Source: Beta vulgaris subsp. vulgaris (lineage: Eukaryota > Streptophyta > Magnoliopsida > Caryophyllales > Amaranthaceae). Taken from it: a stretch of 64,000 nt of DNA. The translations under genes were made by a program, and so were the position numbers. The stretch is from NCBI RefSeq assembly GCF_026745355.1, contig NC_079206.1:14709401-14773400 (forward strand). The letters are read 5' to 3'. Each line of letters begins with the position of its first letter. Position 1 is the stretch's first letter. The notes under the pieces are model-generated. The model ran no database searches, was not told where the DNA came from, and was given only the letters and a program-made list of their open reading frames with translations. This document shows, one piece after another, positions 59,901-64,000 of this stretch.

Positions 59901-60520
59901 TTTTTCTCCAAGGAGAAGCAATTTTCATTACCACTTTTTACCATCTACAAGGTGGTATTGGATGGGAATGAAAATTTGAGAATAAAAATGGACACTTTAG
60001 GATGAATTGGCATTATTGCATTACCATGAGAATGAACAATGATTTTCTTCACAAATTTACATACAAATTCATTTCAATTACCACCATTTATGACCAACTA
60101 CCAAACGGTTCGTTAGGGTATTTCTCTTATAAGAACCCTAATCTCTTTTTTCTCAAGTTGATCATAATTCTAGTTGCCTCTATGATTGTATAGTATATGA
60201 GTCATATCCAATGATTAGCAAGTCTAGGGAAACATCTTTCTTTACCTACTCTAATTCACTTAACATGGACAAAATTGTGTAGGTGTGAGTATGAAGACAT
60301 ACTTCTGGAAATGGACAGGATCCTACGTCCAGAAGGTGTCGTCATCTTCAGAGATGCAGTTGATCCTCTAATTAAGGTTAAGCAAATAGCTCGGGGAATG
60401 CGGTGGGATCTGAAGTTGGTTGACCATGAAGATGGGCCTTTTGTTCCTGAGAAGATACTTATAGCGGTTAAACAGTATTGGGTTGCGGGTGAAATGAATA
60501 GTACATCGAGCAACCGGTGA
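53901..60520 (+). CDS. probable pectin methyltransferase, PMT2/PMT14-like
   Basis: Six coding exons, all GT..AG and in phase: 53901-54542, 56723-56933, 57274-57556, 58798-59184, 59580-59657 and 60283-60520. They give 612 residues, the usual family length. The protein is a type II Golgi membrane protein with a short basic N-terminus and a membrane anchor ([18 protein letters not shown], about 12-30). A lumenal Methyltransf_29 domain follows: [50 protein letters not shown]. The SAM-binding motif [15 protein letters not shown] spans the first coding junction. [35 protein letters not shown] and DRILRPEG follow. These enzymes are thought to methylate pectin during cell-wall synthesis. The start MTPKHGG is chosen because upstream codons lie before the splice acceptor. 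The gene appears intact. Confidence 0.94.
55519..55777 (-). mobile_element. short Helitron-like element (copy c) in PMT intron
   Basis: On the minus strand A|TCTATATAAATCTATTAAAA...GGTCTAATAACTAA|T. TC...CTRR ends between A and T. Same family as 22116, 52426 and 61561. Confidence 0.8.
58102..58309. mobile_element. hAT-like MITE in PMT intron
   Basis: Ends TAGATGGGGGCGG and, reversed, TAGGGGTGGATC. No good target duplication. Confidence 0.5.
58548..58672. repeat. about 21-bp minisatellite in PMT intron
   Basis: Around six diverged units of GATTAAACTAGTCACTGAATG. The unit set lies between two direct copies of TTAGGCGGTCT (58363 and about 58739), which may be ends of an unrecognised element. 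Confidence 0.75.
59740..60112. mobile_element. Harbinger-like MITE in the last PMT intron (373 bp)
   Basis: Ends CGGTCGTTTGGTAGTCGGTG and, reversed, CGAACCGTTTGGTAGTTGGT. TTA target duplications at 59737-59739 and 60113-60115. Confidence 0.85.
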
Positions 60521-61264
60521 TCCTTGAAAAGAACCAAATGATAACATCCGGATTACAGAGGCCATCGAGGGAGAACAAGAAAAGGTGATGAAGATGTTGA
60601 GTTCTTAGTCACTGACAAAGATGAAGGTGAAAGTTAAGGTATTTTTGTTAAATTATTTGAAGTTATAGGTTAATCCACTATCCTATAGGTGAAATTAGTA
60701 TTCTAGGTGGAGAAGTTGTATTTTTGTGGGAAAGGCATGGTTGTAAAGAGTATGTATGACCTTAACATTATGTGAGATCTTATTCTTACATATTATCAGG
60801 TTGGAGAAATGCAAAAATCCACTTGAAATACAACATTGATTTAACAATGTGAGATACAATTGGAAAATGATAGTGCCACAATAATTTGTTTTTTTGGCCA
60901 TGATATTGCATAATTGTATGAGCCCACTAATGTAGTGTCTCTCTCAAATCTCAACCTTCTCCCTTTTTCTTTTACTTTTGTTGTCAATTTGTTTGGTTCT
61001 TTTGCATTATGGCTTAGAATTCAACTTTGAAGAATCTATTCCAAGATAACACTCAAGTCTCTGCAGATTTGTAAAGAGCGTCATTCTAAAATTTGATGGA
61101 TTTGACCTTTGCATGGCACAAACCTTTTCCACCACCCTCAATGATTTCATTTTGGAAGGTAAGTTTGTTTGCTGTGTTAACAACTCGTGAAATCGTACTC
61201 TAAAAACTTACCAAATGTGGCATATGAGGTCAAAATAATTAATAAAGCCCTTCAAAATACAATA
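60521..61264. other. PMT 3'-UTR and spacer
   Basis: No gene recognised. The first few hundred bases are probably the 3'-UTR of the methyltransferase gene. Confidence 0.45.
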
Positions 61265-61492
61265 CTTCTCCCGTTTTGTTTGAAATGGAACGTTTGTTTT
61301 TTCATACAACCCAACGCGCTTCTTTAATCATTAATATCGATATATTAATTTGATAGTATGGATCGAGACGAATCTAACAAGATCTCACTTGATTATGTTT
61401 TTCTTTATATAATAACGATAAATTGGAGTTAAAATTGATCAATGAATAGTGTTATTTCACCCAATGTTTCATTTAAAACAGAATGGAGGAAG
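61265..61492. mobile_element. Stowaway-type MITE (228 bp)
   Basis: Ends CTTCTCCCGTTTTGTTTGAA and, reversed, CTTCCTCCATTCTGTTTTAA, with TA on both sides. Shares GACGAATCTAACAAGATC with 15685. Confidence 0.88.
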
Positions 61493-61560
61493 TATTACAT
61501 TGTCTCTTTCAAGATGGTTTTTGCCCCCTCACATGCAAGCTTCTCTCATGATGGAACAAA

Positions 61561-61785
61561 TCTATACTAATATATTAAAAAAGGCATTCCTAAACAAGAA
61601 ACGATGCCTGATGCCTTCGTTTATACTTTTTACGCCATGTAATCAACATACATTAAAAAAATAGATAATGTATTAGGTAAGATTCAATCTCGTGATCACA
61701 AGCATATATATACTAATGTCTTAATCACTAAACCAAGTGATACTTGATATAATTACCCAGGGCATAGCTCGGAACTGAGAACTAG
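61561..61785 (+). mobile_element. short Helitron-like element (copy d)
   Basis: A|TCTATACTAATATATTAAAA at the 5' end. The 3' end is TACCCAGGGCATAGCTCGG, then GAACTAG|T. The best preserved TC...CTAG pair among the four copies. Confidence 0.82.
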
Positions 61786-62429
61786 TTTTATCTCTATAAA
61801 CCGACACACCAGTATCACTAGAACTGGCTAAAGCAATCTGTAAATGCATTGCAAATGAAAGAATGTACACAATTTTGAACGCGAATGTGCCGGGGAATCG
61901 ACAAATAATGCTAACTTTGCTGTTTCCAGAATTCAAATTAAAATGTATTCATAGAGTTTCAACTTTCAAGGGATCCAAGTGATGTGCGTTGAACCCTTTA
62001 TATGTTTGCACTTGTGAGTCATCCTACATCGCTGAAGATTAGAAACAGATTCTCTATTTCTCTTCACTAGGCTTATATGTGGTCAAATTCTTTTCCGATG
62101 GAAGCCTAAGCGCTTGAACATCAAAGATTTACCAATGCAAATCAATTTCTAGTCGTTGATACCATTGAAGATTTCTAGTAGAAAATAGATTTACTAAGGC
62201 TGAAAAATATTTTCAATTCTAGAAGAAGGATGGATGCCACATATTCTACCCTTTTTCTTTCCTTCCTCTACCTTCCATTTTATTCTTCATTTTCCTCTAA
62301 TTTTTTATGTAAGGAACCAAATAAAGCAGGAAAACCAATACACTATCATGTTTTATCTTAAAAATTATCTCGCGTTAAAAATGTTTTCTCTTCAACTAAA
62401 CGAAACCCTAATACAAAGTATGCTCGTTA

Positions 62430-62998
62430 TAAGGGATGTGAACGGGTCAGACTTGGGCCGAATCATGCATAATCTGACTCCGATCGTACAAGAATTCAGA
62501 TTTTAAATCGGAGTCCGATTCTGACACCCGACTCCGAAAATCCGAATCCGACCCGATTTAAAATCCGCACATCCAACTTTGATTCCGATCCGACTTAAAA
62601 TCCGAAAATCCGACTCCGAACCCGTTCCGACTTATTTTTCTGCCCATTTTTTATAATAGAATTTCTATAATACAATAATCTAATCATTACAAGTTATTCT
62701 TATAATCATATGGAAATCTTATATAGTACAAATAATCTAAATATTACTATTATTTTTTAACATCATTTCTTGAATAGGAAAATCCTATATAATACAATTA
62801 GCTGAAAGTCGAAGTCAGGTTATACATAAATAACACATTAACATAAGTAAGAAAAAAAGATTGATTGACTCAAAGTCGGAGTCGGAGTCGGATGTCGGAT
62901 TATTTTGTGAGATACCGACTCCGACCCTCCTCCGACTCTGAGTCGGTCTTTTTAAATGGAGTCGGAGTCGACTCGAATTTTTTTTCTTCGGATCCCTA
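62430..62998. mobile_element. hAT MITE with CGGAGTC repeats (569 bp)
   Basis: Starts TAAGGGATGTGAACGG and ends with the reverse complement of TAGGGATCCGAAG. It is flanked by CTCGTTA (62423-62429 and 62999-63005); with one more base the 8-mers differ only at the first position. The arms are CCGACTCCGA/GAGTCGGAGTC repeats around an AT-rich centre. Confidence 0.88.
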
Positions 62999-63558
62999 CT
63001 CGTTAGATTGTCCTAGCGAGTTCAATTAAAAGCATAAGGTTGAACTTTCAACTTCTTTTCCCATTTGATGAGGGTAAGAGGTTTTTCAGTTTGTTGGAAT
63101 ATGTCACTTACCTTCTACAATTCTACTCCTATTTATCTAATAATGGACTGGGTTGTTTGATTACATTTATGAGCCTCAATTTTGACTTAGATGTCGGTTC
63201 CAAGCAATGGTCGAGTATAGTAGACTAATAAGTACTTATATTGAAGGCACTCCTTGTCTCCTTCCTTTTTAAGTAAGTGAATTTCAATGTAGGTAAGATG
63301 GGAGCAAACTTTTTAGTCCTGAAACTAGAAAGTTGAAATTTTGACATTAAAATTTGTTTCTGCTAAAAACTTTGGGATGCTCGTTGTAGGTCTGGATTCG
63401 GCCATCCGGGCTTCAAAAAATACTCGCCAATAAACACCAGGCCTCAGATGCTCAAAATAAGTACTGAAATCCATGTAGTTTAGAGATAATGTGGAGTATG
63501 AGAGAGTGTGTGTGATAGTGTTCTCATAAGGTCACTATTAGAGTAACATTATGTAAAC
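62999..63558. other. spacer, no gene recognised
   Basis: AT-rich. No exon of the neighbouring peroxidase-like sequence or any other motif was found. Confidence 0.4.
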
Positions 63559-63624
63559 AACATTGACGATTAACAGCACCTTCCCTTTGTACGTGCTAAG
63601 ATCAACATCATTTCCACGTGCATC
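63559..63624 (-). pseudogene. glutathione-peroxidase-like exon fragment
   Basis: 22 codons, [20 protein letters not shown] plus NV, preceded by TTTGCAG and followed by GTTTAC. This is the conserved N-terminal exon of plant glutathione peroxidases, which reduce lipid and hydrogen peroxides using thioredoxin. Homology stops before the expected A-S-x-C-G stretch that holds the catalytic Cys. Downstream exons, which should lie at lower coordinates, were not found back to the PMT gene. It is probably a broken or captured fragment; the upstream exon could lie beyond the window. Confidence 0.55.
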
Positions 63625-64000
63625 CTGCAAATTGTCACTGAGCATGTCAACTCCAGAAATTTATAAGCAATTATTGCAAATAACCATTCTTTCTTCCCTT
63701 TTAAAAATAATGGCAAATTCATGACATATAGTGAAGGATAAAACAATTTTTTTAAAAAAATTAAAGGAACACAAGCCTGCTTGTGTATCTATTAACCTAA
63801 ACATGCAATGTAACAAGAACAGACTCTTTTTATCAACAATGCCAACATGTAAGTTATCATGACACCATTCTAATTAAAGAAGGGCAGACTAATTCGCCAG
63901 GATGAAACCTAACAATTAGAGAGCATTGGTTAAACATTTTTGGACTCCAACAAACTGAACCAATTACCTTTCCGAATTGCCTCTTGTTTGGTTCAACCCC

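Overview
The window is plant nuclear DNA, most likely from a eudicot. It has intron-bearing host genes with plant GT..AG splice sites (a vacuolar processing enzyme, a dsRNA-binding protein and a PMT-type methyltransferase), AT-rich spacers, and nested LTR, LINE, CACTA, MULE, hAT, Harbinger, Stowaway and Helitron elements. A Caryophyllales-like origin is only an impression from the MITE types and cannot be shown without a database. No tRNA, rRNA or CRISPR array was seen. Layout. 1-5090: a young, broken Copia element cut by the window edge. 5091-17830: a transposon graveyard. A GRF zinc-finger ORF converges on a decayed MULE transposase (minus strand, 6860-14398). That MULE was interrupted by a hAT-type MITE with 8-bp target duplications and, in an intron, by a CACTA terminus holding a second, complete 4.07-kb CACTA that carries a piece of a MutS homologue resembling plant MSH7. 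Several MITEs and a LINE remnant follow. 17904-24112: a nine-exon VPE/legumain gene on the minus strand, with an uncertain start codon and TE-filled introns. 24220-27664: a 5'-truncated LINE with 10-bp target duplications, inserted about 0.1 kb upstream of the candidate VPE start and itself split by a MULE-type MITE with very long terminal inverted repeats. 27675-31281: no gene recognised. 31287-36526: a second Copia element (minus strand) with 134/156-bp LTRs that have no substitutions but with wrecked ORFs. 36544-45647: an older non-autonomous Copia-like element that contains a complete 7.6-kb Gypsy-type LARD-like element with 5-bp target duplications. Its remaining interior holds an array of eight short hairpins with constant loop length and covarying stems. 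45837-46505: a hAT-like MITE. 47366-50514: a gene with two dsRNA-binding domains (plus strand). 53901-60520: a complete PMT2/PMT14-like Golgi methyltransferase gene (plus strand). 61265-62998: a Stowaway, a Helitron-like element and a hAT MITE with clear target duplications. 63559-63624: one glutathione-peroxidase-like exon (minus strand). The three host genes show no sign of functional coupling; they are islands in transposon DNA. The most unusual signals are the covarying hairpin array inside the non-autonomous LTR element, which the Gypsy element hit in the loop of the first hairpin, and the gene fragment captured by the CACTA element. Also notable are a set of hAT and Harbinger MITEs whose interiors are each built from a private degenerate short repeat, four short Helitron-like elements of one family, and TE insertions very close to VPE control and splice sites.
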